Below are positions 26,730 to 38,100 of a stretch of 64,000 nt of DNA, piece by piece. Source of the DNA: BOG-908 sp963795825 (lineage in GTDB: Bacteria > Pseudomonadota > Alphaproteobacteria > Acetobacterales > Acetobacteraceae); contig CAWCIW010000001.1 of NCBI GenBank assembly GCA_963795825.1, forward strand, positions 372,001-436,000, written 5' to 3'. Numbering within the stretch: position 1 is the first letter of the stretch; each line of letters begins with the position of its first letter. The translations under genes were made by a program, and so were the position numbers. A model generated the notes under the pieces. That model saw only the letters and a program-made list of their open reading frames with translations. It did not search any database and was not told the DNA's origin.

Positions 26730-27800
26730 TTACTCCCGCATAAACGCCCCAATCTCCGTATTCAAAAACACCGCATCTTCCGGCGAAGCGCCAGCCCCAG
26801 CCGGATGCCCCCACAGCGACATGATCGGCGCCAACCGGCAATGCGGGATGGATTTCGCCTCATACATCGCATCGTCCACCGGAAAATACAGATCGGTGGC
26901 CGAAGGCATATACAGCACCGGCACCTTTATCGAACGCAAAGCCGCTTCGGTATCGCCACCGAACGGCTTCGTGCCGCCCACATCATGCGCGCGCCAGGTG
27001 CGCATCTGCAGGATCAGGTTGTTGGCGTCGGCACCTTTGAAAAACTCGGTCTTGTACTTGTCGATCGCCTGCTGCAGCGTGGCGCCGTGCGGGAGATCGG
27101 CGCGCCACAGCTCGCGCCGCCACCATTCCTGCGAATACAGCCAGCCGAGCCATACCAGAGCGGTGGCCTCGATGCCGGCGGTGGGCTCGGCGGTGTAGTC
27201 GCCGCCGTGGAAGGCCGGGTCCAGGGTCAGCGTGGCGATCTGCCCGTCCAGCCGGACGATACCGTGCCCGTAGGTGCGCGCGGTGCCCGACGTGGCCACG
27301 ATGCGATCCATGTAGTCCGGGTAGCTCACCGCCCATTGGAACGCCTGTTGCGCGCCCATCGAGAACCCGATCACCGCGCGCAGATGGTGCACATGCAGTT
27401 GCTCGGTCAGCAGGCGATGCACCGCCTCCACGTTGTCGCGTATGGTGGTGACCGGAAAATGCGGGCCGTGGAACGGCGCCGGCGTGTTGCTCGGCGACGA
27501 CGACCGGCCGTTGCCGAACAATTCGCTGGTGATCAGGAACAGTTTGGTGGGGTCCAGCGCGCGGCCGGGGCCGATCAGCCAGTCATAGCCGGTCATGTCC
27601 GCCATGTAGTGCGACGGCAGCAGCACCGCGTTGTCGCCGGCCGCGTTCAGCGTTCCGTAGGTGCCGTAGGTCACGTGCGCTTCGGGAAGGACGGCGCCGC
27701 TTTCGGTGGCGAAGTTCTGCAGGGTGAATTCGTGCTGCACGGGGGAAGCTGCGGCGGTTGATGCGGCCAGACAGGCGAGGGCGGCTAGGGTATTCTTCAT
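26730..27800 (-). CDS. Exported alpha/beta hydrolase, homoserine-acetyltransferase (MetX)-like
   Basis: 356 residues. Signal peptide MKNTLAALACLAASTAAASP. The fold follows MetX: LPEAHVTYGTYGTLNAAGDN, the nucleophile elbow AVIGFSMGAQQAFQWAVSYPD (Ser), VPVLYMPSATDLYFP (Asp) and SLWGHPAGAGASPEDAVFLN (His). True MetX enzymes are cytosolic, so a periplasmic copy is probably an esterase or acyltransferase of other function. The ATG at 27800 is directly adjacent to R15, leaving no room for a normal leader other than repeat DNA. The stop is flush with R14. Confidence 0.85.
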   Translation of the reverse strand: MKNTLAALACLAASTAAASPVQHEFTLQNFATESGAVLPEAHVTYGTYGTLNAAGDNAVLLPSHYMADMTGYDWLIGPGRALDPTKLFLITSELFGNGRSSSPSNTPAPFHGPHFPVTTIRDNVEAVHRLLTEQLHVHHLRAVIGFSMGAQQAFQWAVSYPDYMDRIVATSGTARTYGHGIVRLDGQIATLTLDPAFHGGDYTAEPTAGIEATALVWLGWLYSQEWWRRELWRADLPHGATLQQAIDKYKTEFFKGADANNLILQMRTWRAHDVGGTKPFGGDTEAALRSIKVPVLYMPSATDLYFPVDDAMYEAKSIPHCRLAPIMSLWGHPAGAGASPEDAVFLNTEIGAFMRE

Positions 27801-27961
27801 AGGAAGTAAGGAAGCATTTCTTTTTTGAAAAAAAGAAACAAAAAACTTTTGCTCCCGTCGCATTTGCAGCGCCCGGGCATCTCCTGACGTCACGAGGCGC
27901 TGCAACGAGCCAGTGGGGCCAAAAGTTTTTTGCTTCTTTTTTGCAAAAAAGAAGGCCTTGC
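27801..27961. repeat. R15, full repeat (A / A), diverged core
   Basis: The left hairpin has TTTC...GAAA instead of CTTC...GAAG, a compensated change. The core pairs through TTGCAGCGCC and GGCGCTGCAA rather than the class I sequence. Flush to the hydrolase ATG on one side and the GT8 stop on the other. Confidence 0.92.
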
Positions 27962-30454
27962 TTACTCTCTGTCCAACCCAAACAACGCCACAGCCTCGCC
28001 CGCCCCGATCAACTCCGCCGTAAGCGCCCAGGCGTCGAACCAAAGCGTGCCGCAAGCCCCGTCATACGCCGCACTCCAAGGCTTCGGCCGGTCCAGATAA
28101 TGCAGCACCGCCGTATCCGCCGCCAACTCGTCCAAACGCGTCGCCTCGCCGACCGGCGTGTTCCATGCCATCCCGAGGCGGAGGAACCGGTCGCGAAACC
28201 CCAGGTTCAGCGCGCATTGGTCGTGGAACAGCAGCGTCACGTCAGGGGCGGAAAGCGTTGCGACCGCAGCATCGAGTGCCGTCGCCAGCCGGTCGCTCGC
28301 CAGGTCGAACAGCAGCACGCCGGAGTTGAAATACAGGTCGCCGGCAAAGCCGTGCAGCGCGATTGCGCGGCTGACCTCGGGGCGCGGTGTCTCCACCCGG
28401 GCGGCGAGCGGCTGGCCCGCCATGTCCAGCGCGAACAGCGTATCGAGCCGGCCGCGCACGAGAACGTCGCCGTCGAGATATACCGCGCGGCCGTAAAGCC
28501 CGAGGCGCTGCAGATGGCGCGCGAAGAAGATGCGGTAATACGCCGCCTGGGCGAGCATGTGGCCGCTGGTGAACAGGCCATAGGCCGGATCGAGCGCGCT
28601 GGCGTCGTCCACTATCGCGCTGGCGGCCACGATCTCCACGGCGAAACCCTGGTCGCGGAACGGCTGCACCAGGCGGCGGGCCAGGTCGGCCACCGCGTCC
28701 GACACCACGACGAAGCAATCTTCCCGGCCGGGCGCGCTCTGACGCAACGCGCTGTGCAGCGCCACGATGGTCGCGCACAGATATGTTGCGTCGGTGCACA
28801 GGAACAGCGCGCGGCGGCCGGGTGGCGCGTTGGCGCGGGCCACGATCTGGCGCTGCACCTCCATGCGCCGGGATGCGGCGGGGCTCGCATAAGCGCCCGC
28901 GGCGCCGGCCAGCATCTCCATCTCGGCCAGCGAGCCGGCACGGTCCCAGGCGAGCGCATCGTGCAGGCGCACCAGATCCGGCAGGTCCCGCCAGCCGGCA
29001 ATCGCCGCGATCGCGGTGAGCAGGTCGGCGTGCCGGCCGGTGTGCTTGGCGGCGCGGAACAGCACGTAGCCGATCTGCTCGTAGCAGAAATCGGCGCCGA
29101 TCCAGGCCGCGCCGCGACGCACCGCCTCGTCCCAGAGATGCCGTTCGGCCAGGTAGCGCAGGATCGGCGCGGTGAATTCGCGCGCTGCCGGGCCGTTTGC
29201 CTCCAGCCGCGCCAGGGTGGCGGCGGCCGCGTCCGTGGCCCCGACGAAGCAGTGGTACTCGAACCATTTCAACAGGATCTGCGGCTTCTCCGCATCGGCC
29301 GCCGGGATCAGGCGCAGCGTGTGGCCGGCTTTCTCCCAGAGCTGCTGGCGCAGGTAGATGTCGGTCTGCAGAACCAGAGGCGCCGTGGCATCCGGTCGCG
29401 CCCGGGCCAGCCGGTCCGATAGCGCCTCCGCTTCGCCCGCCTGGCCGCCGGCGAGGGCGGCGTAGGCCACTTCGACGCCCAGGTAGAACAGCCGGGTGTC
29501 GACGGCGAAGTCGATGCCGGCGACCACCGCGCGCGCGGCGGCCGGATCCGCTTCGGCGAGCGCCGCCCGTGCCTGCAACTCGGCGCGGGCGGTGGCGGGC
29601 AGCCGCGCGCCCAGCCGGGCCGCTACGTCCTGCCAGCAGACCCGGGTCGCAGCGTCGGCACGGTCCGCGCGCACCAGGACGTCGAGCCAGCTCGATACGA
29701 AGCCGGCATCCTCCGGGCGTTCCGCGACCACGCTCTCGGCCAGCGCCACCGCTTCCGCGTGATTGCCGGCATGGCTTTCGCATTGCGCAAGCGCCCGGCG
29801 GCCCCAGAGGTCGAGCCCGCCTGCCACCTGGGCGGGGCGCAAGATGTCGAGCGCGGCGGCCTGGTCGCCGGCCGACAGCAGCGATTTCGCGAGCCGTACG
29901 GTGGTTTTCTGACTGACCGGCGCCCAGCCGCGCAACGCCGCGTAGATCGGCCCGGCGCGCAGCCGCTCGCCGGACTCGAAAAGATGGTCGGCGATGCCGG
30001 CCAGCACCGCGAGCTCCTCACTGGCGTGCGGCTTCATCCCGAAGCCCACGAAACGCTCGGCGAACGGGGCGGCCTCGGCCAGCCTGCCGCCGGCCGCCAG
30101 CGCGCGGGCGCGGCCCATCCAGTTATACGCGAAACCGGGATCCACCTCGGTGCCCCAGCCGAACCGCTCCGCCGCGGCGGCGGCATCGCCCTGCGCAAGC
30201 TCGAGCCGCCCGAGTTTGTAATAGGCCAGATGCACCCGCTCCGGCATACCGAGCACGCGGGTAAGCGCCTCGCGCGCCACGCTTATATTTCGGCCGCGCA
30301 ACGCCAGGTCGGCCAACGCCAGCAACTGGTCCGCGCTGCAGGCCTCGTAGCTGTAGCGCTGGAAGAACTGCGCGAGGATGTCCAGACTGTCCTGGGCGGA
30401 GAGCCGCCGCCCGTCGCCACCGCGCGCGTCCCGGAAAAACGCGCTGACCGACAT
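27962..30454 (-). CDS. TPR-repeat protein with C-terminal GT8 glycosyltransferase domain
   Basis: 830 residues. The N-terminal two thirds are TPR-like helical repeats (ADLALRGRNISVAREALTRV, YYKLGRLELAQGDAAAAAERF, and similar). The C-terminal third is a family-8 glycosyltransferase: RALFLCTDATYLCATIVALHSAL, then LYGRAVYLDGDVLVRGRLD with the metal-binding DxD, FNSGVLLFDLASDRL, and LLFHDQCALNLGF. Probably makes a surface polysaccharide or glycoprotein glycan. Divergent from a sulfotransferase (213 bp apart), suggesting sulfated glycan synthesis as a guess. Intact. Confidence 0.88.
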   Translation of the reverse strand: MSVSAFFRDARGGDGRRLSAQDSLDILAQFFQRYSYEACSADQLLALADLALRGRNISVAREALTRVLGMPERVHLAYYKLGRLELAQGDAAAAAERFGWGTEVDPGFAYNWMGRARALAAGGRLAEAAPFAERFVGFGMKPHASEELAVLAGIADHLFESGERLRAGPIYAALRGWAPVSQKTTVRLAKSLLSAGDQAAALDILRPAQVAGGLDLWGRRALAQCESHAGNHAEAVALAESVVAERPEDAGFVSSWLDVLVRADRADAATRVCWQDVAARLGARLPATARAELQARAALAEADPAAARAVVAGIDFAVDTRLFYLGVEVAYAALAGGQAGEAEALSDRLARARPDATAPLVLQTDIYLRQQLWEKAGHTLRLIPAADAEKPQILLKWFEYHCFVGATDAAAATLARLEANGPAAREFTAPILRYLAERHLWDEAVRRGAAWIGADFCYEQIGYVLFRAAKHTGRHADLLTAIAAIAGWRDLPDLVRLHDALAWDRAGSLAEMEMLAGAAGAYASPAASRRMEVQRQIVARANAPPGRRALFLCTDATYLCATIVALHSALRQSAPGREDCFVVVSDAVADLARRLVQPFRDQGFAVEIVAASAIVDDASALDPAYGLFTSGHMLAQAAYYRIFFARHLQRLGLYGRAVYLDGDVLVRGRLDTLFALDMAGQPLAARVETPRPEVSRAIALHGFAGDLYFNSGVLLFDLASDRLATALDAAVATLSAPDVTLLFHDQCALNLGFRDRFLRLGMAWNTPVGEATRLDELAADTAVLHYLDRPKPWSAAYDGACGTLWFDAWALTAELIGAGEAVALFGLDRE

Positions 30455-30667
30455 GATTGGGCTTTGCGTGTCCAACGGAAGCTCCAGAGATGGCGAACGG
30501 TGCCAGGTTCGGCGCACGGCACATGTCCGGGCGGGACTACGTGTGCCACGCGGTATGGCGCGTCCTGTCCTTGAGCGAGCGTATAGCCGACAATGCCGTC
30601 GCGCGTCCGCTCCCACCAGCGTCTCGGACGCATTGTCACGCAAATGTCTCGGACGGTAAAAGGCACC

Positions 30668-31486
30668 ATGCAGTCAATAACGGTCGATCTCGCAAACGGA
30701 CGTAGCGTGGCCTTTACGGTGACGGACAACGCCGTTGCGGACCCGCGCTTCGTTCTGGGCATACGCAAATGCGGCAGCTCGCTGCTCAACTCGATGCTGA
30801 ACGATCTCGGCCGGCTCAACGGCATGACATTCGTCGACGTCGGCGGAACGTTCTTTGCGGCTAATATCGCGGAAGAAGAGTGGCGGCGCGATCCCGCCGT
30901 GCTGGCGATGCTGGCGCCGGGCATGGTGTATGGCGGCTTCCGCACGATGCCGCTGGTGTTCGCACAAAGCGAGATCTACCGGCGGTCGCGCAAGATATTG
31001 CTGGTGCGCGATCCGCGCGACGCACTGGTGAGCGAGTATTTCTCGATCGCGTACAGCCACGGTTTGCCGGATGGCGATGCCGACGGCGGGGTGCGCGCGG
31101 AGTTTCTGGAGATGCGACGCGTGGCGCTGGCCTCGCGCATCGAAACGGTGGTGCTGGAGCGCGCATCGCTGATGAACCAGGCGTTCGTGGAATATGCGGC
31201 GGCCGCGGCCGACCCGCTCACCAAGGTTTACCGTTACGAGGACGTGATCTTTGCCAAGCGGCCCTGGCTGCACAGCATGGCGGCGCATTTCGGCTGGAAG
31301 GCGGACATGCCTGGGTTGGAGGACGGGATGATGGGGTGGGCGGACAAGGTGCCTGCGGAGGAGCAGAGCCATGCGTTTATCCGGCGCGTTACGCCCGGGG
31401 ATCACCGGGAGAAATTGTCGGCTTCGGTGATTGCGGCGTTGGATGGGGTTTTGGCGCCTGCTATGCGGTTGTTTGGATATTCTTAG
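30668..31486 (+). CDS. Sulfotransferase family protein
   Basis: 272 residues. The PAPS loop is FVLGIRKCGSSLLNSML (KCGSS in place of the usual KTGTT). The 3'-phosphate region is RRSRKILLVRDPRDALVSEYFS, the canonical RDPRDxxxSxY. The C-terminal half has VYRYEDVIFAKRPWLHSM. The ATG at 30668 has AAAGG about 7 nt upstream, preferred over an ATG 24 nt earlier. Divergent from the GT8 gene. The acceptor is unknown. The stop TAG is flush with R16. Confidence 0.88.
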   Translation: MQSITVDLANGRSVAFTVTDNAVADPRFVLGIRKCGSSLLNSMLNDLGRLNGMTFVDVGGTFFAANIAEEEWRRDPAVLAMLAPGMVYGGFRTMPLVFAQSEIYRRSRKILLVRDPRDALVSEYFSIAYSHGLPDGDADGGVRAEFLEMRRVALASRIETVVLERASLMNQAFVEYAAAAADPLTKVYRYEDVIFAKRPWLHSMAAHFGWKADMPGLEDGMMGWADKVPAEEQSHAFIRRVTPGDHREKLSASVIAALDGVLAPAMRLFGYS

Positions 31487-31664
31487 GCAAGGCAGGTAGT
31501 CCTTTTTCGAGAAAAAGGACCAAAAAGCTTTTGCTATGACGCCTGCACCGGCGCCCGCTTTCGTTCTGCAAGTCGATGCGCTTGCAGCAAAAGTGTAGTT
31601 CATCGTGCAGGCGTCGGGATAAAAGCTTTTTGGTCCTTTTTCTCGAAAAAGGACTACTTGCTTT
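31487..31664. repeat. R16, full repeat (B / B)
   Basis: Exactly fills the gap between convergent sulfotransferase and bcp, flush to both TAG stops. Core GACGCCTGCACCG ... TCGTGCAGGCGTC; inner CTGCAAGTCGATGCGCTTGCAG is a near-perfect hairpin. Confidence 0.95.
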
Positions 31665-32126
31665 CTACACGTTGGCAGCAGCCAAAACCTCCGCCGCATG
31701 CCCCTCCACCTTCACCTTCGGCCAGGCGCGTTTGATCCTGCCATCAGCGTCCACCAGGAATGTCGCGCGCTCGATGCCCATATATTTCCGTCCATACATC
31801 GATTTCTCGACCCACACGCCATAAGCGTTCGTCAGTGCGCCGGCTTCGTCCGAGGCGAGCGGAAATGCCAGGCTGTATTTCGCGGCGAATTTGTCGAGTG
31901 CCTTGATGGGGTCACGCGATACGCCAATGACCTCGAGCCCGAGCTGACCCAGTTGCGGCAGGGCTTCCTGGAACGCACAGGCTTCTTTCGTGCAGCCGGA
32001 CGTGTCGGCCTTCGGATAGAAATACAGCACGTAAGGCCGCCCCTTGAGCAAAGCGCTGCTGACGGTGCGGGCGCCACTGGCGGGAAGTTCGAAATCGGGT
32101 GCTGCAATACCCTCGGCCAAGCTCAT
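31665..32126 (-). CDS. bcp: Thioredoxin-dependent thiol peroxidase (Bcp/PrxQ)
   Basis: 153 residues. Reduces hydrogen and organic peroxides with thioredoxin. Peroxidatic C45 and resolving C50 lie in YFYPKADTSGCTKEACAF, the atypical two-Cys PrxQ arrangement. IGVSRDPIKALDKFAAKYSLAFPLASDE and GIERATFLVDADGRI are typical. A single gene, 58 bp downstream of half repeat R17. Confidence 0.95.
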   Translation of the reverse strand: MSLAEGIAAPDFELPASGARTVSSALLKGRPYVLYFYPKADTSGCTKEACAFQEALPQLGQLGLEVIGVSRDPIKALDKFAAKYSLAFPLASDEAGALTNAYGVWVEKSMYGRKYMGIERATFLVDADGRIKRAWPKVKVEGHAAEVLAAANV

Positions 32127-32181
32127 GCGCGATCTCCTTTGTCAGCGCCAAGCTGTATCCGGACAAACACGCGCGGCGCAA

Positions 32182-32244
32182 TGCGGGGAACGCAAAAGTT
32201 TTTTTGCTTCTTTTTTCAAAAAAGAAGGCTTTGCCTTGCCTGCC
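32182..32244. repeat. R17, half repeat (right A arm only)
   Basis: GCAAAAGTTTTTTTGC followed by an A-type hairpin and GGCTTTGCCTTGCC. Flush with the glnE stop TAA; the inner side faces the bcp start. Confidence 0.88.
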
Positions 32245-34919
32245 TTAAACCACCCCCACAACACGCGAAAACACTTCCCGAACCCCTCCGCCTATAGAAG
32301 CGATCCGCCCAGCCAGATCCCCTCCGCCCAGCACAAGCTCCACCCCCGCCGGCAAAGCAGCCGGCAAATTCCGCCCAAGCGTGATGCGCAGCAGCCCCTG
32401 CAGGCTGCGCCAAGGCCGCATCCGCCTCGATCAGCAGCGCCGCATCCGCCGCGCCCAGCAGCCCGGCGCCCGCCAGGTTGGCCAGCGCCACGCGCGTGGT
32501 GGGCGACAGCAGCTTTGGCGTGCGCGCGTGGCGGAGTTGGAGCGCCTGGGCGATGAACTCCACCTCGATCAGCCCGCCGGCGCGATGTTTCACGTCCCAC
32601 GCGGCGGGTTTCGGGGCTTCGGCGAGCTGGCGGCGGCGCATCGCCAGCGTGTCGGGCAACGCCATTTCGGGGTCGCCCTGCACCAGGGCCGTGGCGATCG
32701 CGGCGGTCACGTGGCGCCGCAGCCCGGCGGGTCCGGCGACGACGCGCGCGCGGGTCAGCGCCAGGCGCTCCCAGGTCCAGGCGCTTTCGCGGTGGTAGTG
32801 CACGAAAGACGGGAGCGAGACGGCGACGGGTCCTTTGCCGCCGGAGGGGCGCAGCCGCATGTCCACGTCGTAGAGTTTGCCGTCGCGCGTGGGGACGGTG
32901 AGGGCGGCGACCAGCGCGTGGGCGGCGCGGGTGAAATACTGGCTGGGCGCCAGGCGGGCGGGGCCGGTGCTTTCGGCGGCATCGGGCGGGTGGTCGTAGA
33001 TCAGCAGGAGGTCGAGGTCGGAGCCTGCCATCATCTCGCGGCCGCCGGCTTTGCCGAGGGCCACCACGGCCAGGCCGCCGCCGCGCAGCCGGCCGTAGCG
33101 CCGCGCGTGGTCGGCGAGCACGCGCGGCAGGAGTTCGGCGATCGCTGCTTCGGCCAGGGCGGTGCGGGCGGCGCCGGCGGCGTCGGCGCCGATGCGGGCG
33201 TCGAGTTCGGCCACGGCGAGGCGGAACTCCTCGCCGCGCACGAAGCGGCTGGCGATGGCCGAGCGCTTCGTCGGGCGCGCGCGCATCGGCGAGCTGGGCG
33301 GCGAGCGAGGCGGCGGGGGCCGGGTCGATATCCTGCGGCGCCATCAGCCCTTCCAGTGCCGCAGGCACGCTGGCCAGGTGGTCCGCCAGCGAGGGTGCGG
33401 CGCCGAGCACCCGGCCCAGCCGGTCCAGCAAAGCGGGGTTGTGGCGCAGCATGGAGAACAGCTGCACGCCGGCGGGCAGGCGGTGGATGAACTCGTCGAG
33501 CCTGGTCCAGACGGCGGCGGCATCCGGCTGTCGCTCGACGGTGGCGATCAGCGCCGGCAGCAGGTCCGCCAGCAGCGCGCGGGCGCGTTCGGTGCGCAGC
33601 GCGCGCGGGCGGCCGGCGAGCCAGGCTTCCCAGGGGGGCGCCTGGGTGTGCGCGGCGGGTGCGGCCGGCGGCGGCGCTGGTGCGTGGCCGAGATCGGGCG
33701 GGGCGCCGGGTTCTTCCAGCAGGCCGGCGAAGATCGCGTGCACCTGGTCGAGGTGGCCGAGCAGGCGGCCGGCGAGGGCGGCCGGCGTGGCGTCGCCCAG
33801 GAAGGCGGCGAACGCGGCAAAGGCCTCCGGCGTGGCGGGCAGGCTGTGGGTCTGGCGGTCCTCCACCATCTGCAGGCGGTGTTCGGCGCGGCGCAGCGCC
33901 TCGTAGGCAGCGGCCAGGGTGGCCACCGCGTCGGGCGGCAGATGGCCGGCGCGGCCCAAAGCGGCGAGCGCGGCCTGGGTGGCGGGCGCGCGCAAGGCCG
34001 GGTTGCGGCCGCCCCAGACGAGCTGGAGCATCTGCGCGCAGAACTCGATCTCGCGTATGCCGCCCTGCCCGAGCTTCAGGTCGTGGCCCAGCAGGCGCTG
34101 CTCCGGCGCGCCGTCCGGCCGCAGGGCCGCGCCCTTGTGGGTGTCCATACGGCGCTTCATCGCGCGTATGTCCGCGATCGCGGCGAAATCCAGGTGGCGG
34201 CGCCAGACGAACGGCCGTATCGCCTCGAGGAAGCGTCGGCCGAGCGCCAGGTCGCCGGCCACCGGGCGCGCCTTTATCATCGCCGCGCGCTCCCAGGTCT
34301 GCGCCGCACCCTCGTAATAGGCGAGTGCCGTGAGCAGCGAGACGGCCGGCGGCGTGGAGCCGGGATCGGGGCGCAGGCGCAGGTCGATGCGGAACACGTA
34401 GCCGCCGGCGTCGCGCTGGGCCATCAGGGTCACGAGGTCGCGTGCGAGCCGGGCGAAGATGGCGCCGAGCGCGTCGGCGTTATAGGCATGCGCTTCCGGG
34501 TCGAAGATAAGGATGAGGTCCACATCGCTGGAAAAGTTGAGTTCCCGCGCGCCGAGCTTGCCCATCGCGAGCACGCTGAAGCCGCAGCCGCGCTGCGGGG
34601 CGGCCGGGTGCGGCAGGCGCAAATCGCCGCGGTCGTGCGCGGCGCGCAGCAAATGCGCGGTGGATACCCGAAGCGCGCCCTCCGCGAGATCGGAGAGGGC
34701 ACCGGTCACCTGGGCGAGCGTCCAGCGGTCTTCGATATCCGCGGTGGCGGCGGCGAGGGCCACGCGGCGCTTTGCGGTGCGGAGCAGGGCGGCGGTTTGC
34801 GGGCGGGGGAGCGTGGGGGGGACGTTGGCGAGCAGGCCGAGGGCGAGGTCGCAGGCGGCGTCCGGGTCCGCGGCGTCGGGTTCCTGTTGGGCGAGCCAGG
34901 TAAGATAGGGGGAGGGCAT
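32245..34919 (-). CDS. glnE: Glutamine synthetase adenylyltransferase/deadenylase GlnE (two frame breaks)
   Basis: Bifunctional enzyme that adds AMP to, or removes it from, glutamine synthetase according to nitrogen supply. Two nucleotidyltransferase domains are visible: FSSDVDLILIFDPEA (deadenylase side) and AGSDLDLLLIYDHPPD (adenylase side), each followed by DxRLRP. HDLKLGQGGIREIEFCAQ is conserved. The frame changes at about 33258 and about 32403. With both corrected, the C-terminus continues RITLGRNLPAALPAG to a TAA flush with R17. About 891 residues, slightly short for the family. Confidence 0.93.
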
Positions 34920-34940
34920 CGGGGTGAGGCTGACGCATTG

Positions 34941-35133
34941 CAAGGGAGGAAGAAAGTAGTCCTTTTTCGAGAAAAAGGACCAAAAAGCTTTTGCTCCGAC
35001 GCCTGCACGCAGACTCAGGCTGAATCTGCAAGCGCCAGGACCGGCAGAAAAAGTGTAGGCGCTCGGTGCAAGCGTCGGAGCAAAAGCTTTTTGGTCCTTT
35101 TTCTCGAAAAAGGACTGCTTGCTTTCTTCCTTC
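34941..35133. repeat. R18, full repeat (B / B) in a divergent promoter region
   Basis: One of two full copies between divergent genes (glnE and the AsmA-like gene). Core GACGCCTGCACGCAG ... GGTGCAAGCGTC. It occupies most of the 222 bp between the two starts. Confidence 0.95.
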
Positions 35134-35141
35134 CCCCCCGC

Positions 35142-38100
35142 GTGAAACTCCTCCTCCATTTCCTAGGCGAGGTCCTGCTAAGCCTGCTGGCCCTGGCCGC
35201 CCTGGCCGCCTGCCTGCTTGTCTGGCGCCTGACCCAGGGGCCTATGGACGTGACCTGGCTGCTGCGTCGCGAGCCGGCCCTGCTCAGCGCGCCCGGCCTG
35301 GCATTGCGCGTCGGCCATGCCGCCATCGCCCTCCCGGACGGCGCGCGTGCGCTCGCTGTCACCGCGCAGGATCTCGCCGCCGACCGGCAGGACGGCAGCC
35401 TGCGCGTGCGCCTGCGCCAGGCCGGCGTGCAGCTCGCGCTCGGCGAGCTCCTAATCGGCCGTATGGCGCCGCGCGGCATCGATATCGCGGGCGGCGACGT
35501 GGCGGTCCGGCTGCTGCCGCAAGCCCCAGGCGGCGGGCGCGCGCCGGATATCGCGCGCCTCGCCGACGGCCTGCAGCATGTGCGGCTGCATGATATGCGC
35601 GCGACCCTGTCAGGCGCGTCGCCCGGCGTGGAGCTGGTGGCGCCCTCGATCGAGCTGGACCTCGCGCGGCAGGGCGATGGCGGGGTGGCGGGCCAGGCGC
35701 AGGTGGTGCTGCAGGCGGGCGCGGCGAACGCCACGCTCGATCTGCGGGCGGAGATGCGGGACGGCGGCGCGCACATCACTGGCACCACCACGCCGCTGTC
35801 GCCGGCGGCACTGGCCGGCGTGTCGCCCCGGCTGGCGGGGCTGTCGGCGATCGACGCGCCGGTGCGGCTGGCCTTCGAGGCCACGCTCGGCCCCGGCCTG
35901 CAGCCGCGCACCGGCCGCCTGGAGGTCGCGGCGGGCGCAGGCACGCTGCACGCCGGCCGCGGCAGCGTGAAGCTGGCCAGCCTGGCCGCGGTGATGACGC
36001 TGCAACCGGCGGAGCTGCGGCTGGAGTCGCTGCGCGCGGCGCTGGCTCCGTCCGGCCCCGCGCATGGCCCGGCGCCGGTGCTCACCGCGACCGCTTCCGC
36101 AACGCGCGACGGCGCGGCCCCTGCCGGCGGACCGGCCGCGACCGGCCATATGCACGCAAGCTTCGCCGTCCAGCTCGACGCGCTGCCGCTGGCCGATCTC
36201 GCGCAGTACCTGCCCGAGGGCGTGGGCGGCGGCGCGCGGCCCTGGCTGGTGGAGAACCTGCCGGCCGGGCGCGCGCACGATGCGCAGGTGAGCGGCGCGC
36301 TGGATGCGGCAGGCGATCTCTCCAACCTGCATCTGACGGCGCTGACCGGCGGCATGGCGGCAGACGACGTGACGGTGTTCTGGCTGCGGCCGGTGCCCGG
36401 GCTCACCCACGGCCACGCGCGCGTGGTGCTGCAGGATGCCGACACGATGGTGGTGTCGATGGACCGCGGCGGCGAGAACAACCTCGTGCTGGCGCCCGGC
36501 TCGTCCATAAAGATGACCGGGCTGAGCCAGAAGGACCAGTTCGGCGACATCGAGGTCGGGCTGTCCGGCCCGCTATCCGACGCGCTGGCACTGCTGAATC
36601 ACCCGCGGCTGCACCTGCTGGACCGCGGCGGCTTCCAGGTGGTCGGCGCGCGCGGCCAGGCCACCGCCCATATCGGCCTGCACGTGCCGCTCGATGCGCG
36701 GGTGACGATGGAGCAGATCGCCATCGATTCGTCGGCCACGCTGTCCGGCGTGCATCTCGGGCGCATCGCGGCAGGGCGGGACCTCGATGACGGCGCGATC
36801 AAGCTGCACGTGACCGGCGACGGCCTGTCCGCCACCGGCACCGGCGCGGTAGGCGGCATACCGGCGGCGCTCGGCATGGAGATGGATTTCCGCGACGGCA
36901 AGCCGGACCAGGTGCAGCAGCACGTGACGGCCAGCGGGCGCGCCACCGCGGCTCAGATGCTGGGCGCCGGCGCGCCGGCCCAGGCCGCGCGGCTGCTGAC
37001 CGACGGCGCGGCCGGGCTGCACGTGGAGTACACCGCCCGCCGCAACGGCACCGCCGCCCTGCAGATCGACTCGGATCTGACCCGGGCAGCGCTCGTGACG
37101 CCGTTCGGCTGGTCCAAGAAAATCGGCGAGGCGGCGGCGCTCGGCGGGCGCGCGACGCTCGACCACGGCCGGCTGACCGGCGTGGACGATCTGCACGCCG
37201 AGGGGCCTGGTCTGGCGATCGTCAGCCGCACGCAGGTCGATGGCGCGCACCGTACGCTGGTGCTCGATCGGTTGGAGGTCGGCCGCACCCAGGCGCAGGG
37301 CCGGATCGGCTTTCCCGAGGCGCCGGGCGGCCCCGTGCAGGTGGAGATGTCCGGCCCGGTGCTCGATCTGGCGGCCCAGCTGGAAGCCAGCCCGGCCACC
37401 GCGCGCCCGCCTGCGAAGCCTGCCGCCCCGGATGCCACGGCCGACAAGCCGGGCCAGGCCTGGGCCGTAAAGCTGGCATTCGACCAGGTGGACCTCGCGC
37501 ACGGCAAGACACTGGCGCCCTTCACCCTGGACGCCGCCAATGACGGCCGGCGCATGCTGCACGCCCATGCCCGCGCCGGCGCGCAAGGCGAGATCGCGGT
37601 GGACATCACGCCGCAGCCGGGCGGCCGCAGCCTGGCCGTCTCGGCGGCTGATGCGGGTGCGGCGCTGCGCGCGCTCGGCGTGGCCGACAACCTGGCCGGC
37701 GGGAAGCTCAGCCTGACCGGCGCCTGGGACGACACCAAACAGGGCGCGCCGCTCGGCGGCACCGCGACCTTGACCGAATTCAACCTGCGCACCGCGGCCG
37801 CCATCGGCCGCCTGCTCCAGGCGATGACGCTGTATGGCCTGACTGACGTCCTGCGCGGCCCCGGCCTGCACTTCTCCAAACTGGTGGCGCCGTTCGCCTT
37901 GCACGACCAGATGCTGCACCTCACCGCCGCGCGCGCGTTCTCGTCGTCCCTCGGCATCACCGCGCAAGGCGATATCGACCTGCGCGCGCGCACCGCCGAC
38001 ATAACAGGCACGGTGGTGCCGGCATATTTCTTCAACCAGCTGCTGGGGGACCTGCCCTTGATCGGGCGGATATTCTCGCCGGAGAAGGGAGGCGGGGTGT

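Noticed and set aside
33162..35141. Upstream extension of the AsmA-like frame giving a protein of 1689 residues
   Set aside because: The extension is antisense to glnE and repeat R18, has shadow composition, and the GTG at 35142 begins a proper membrane anchor.
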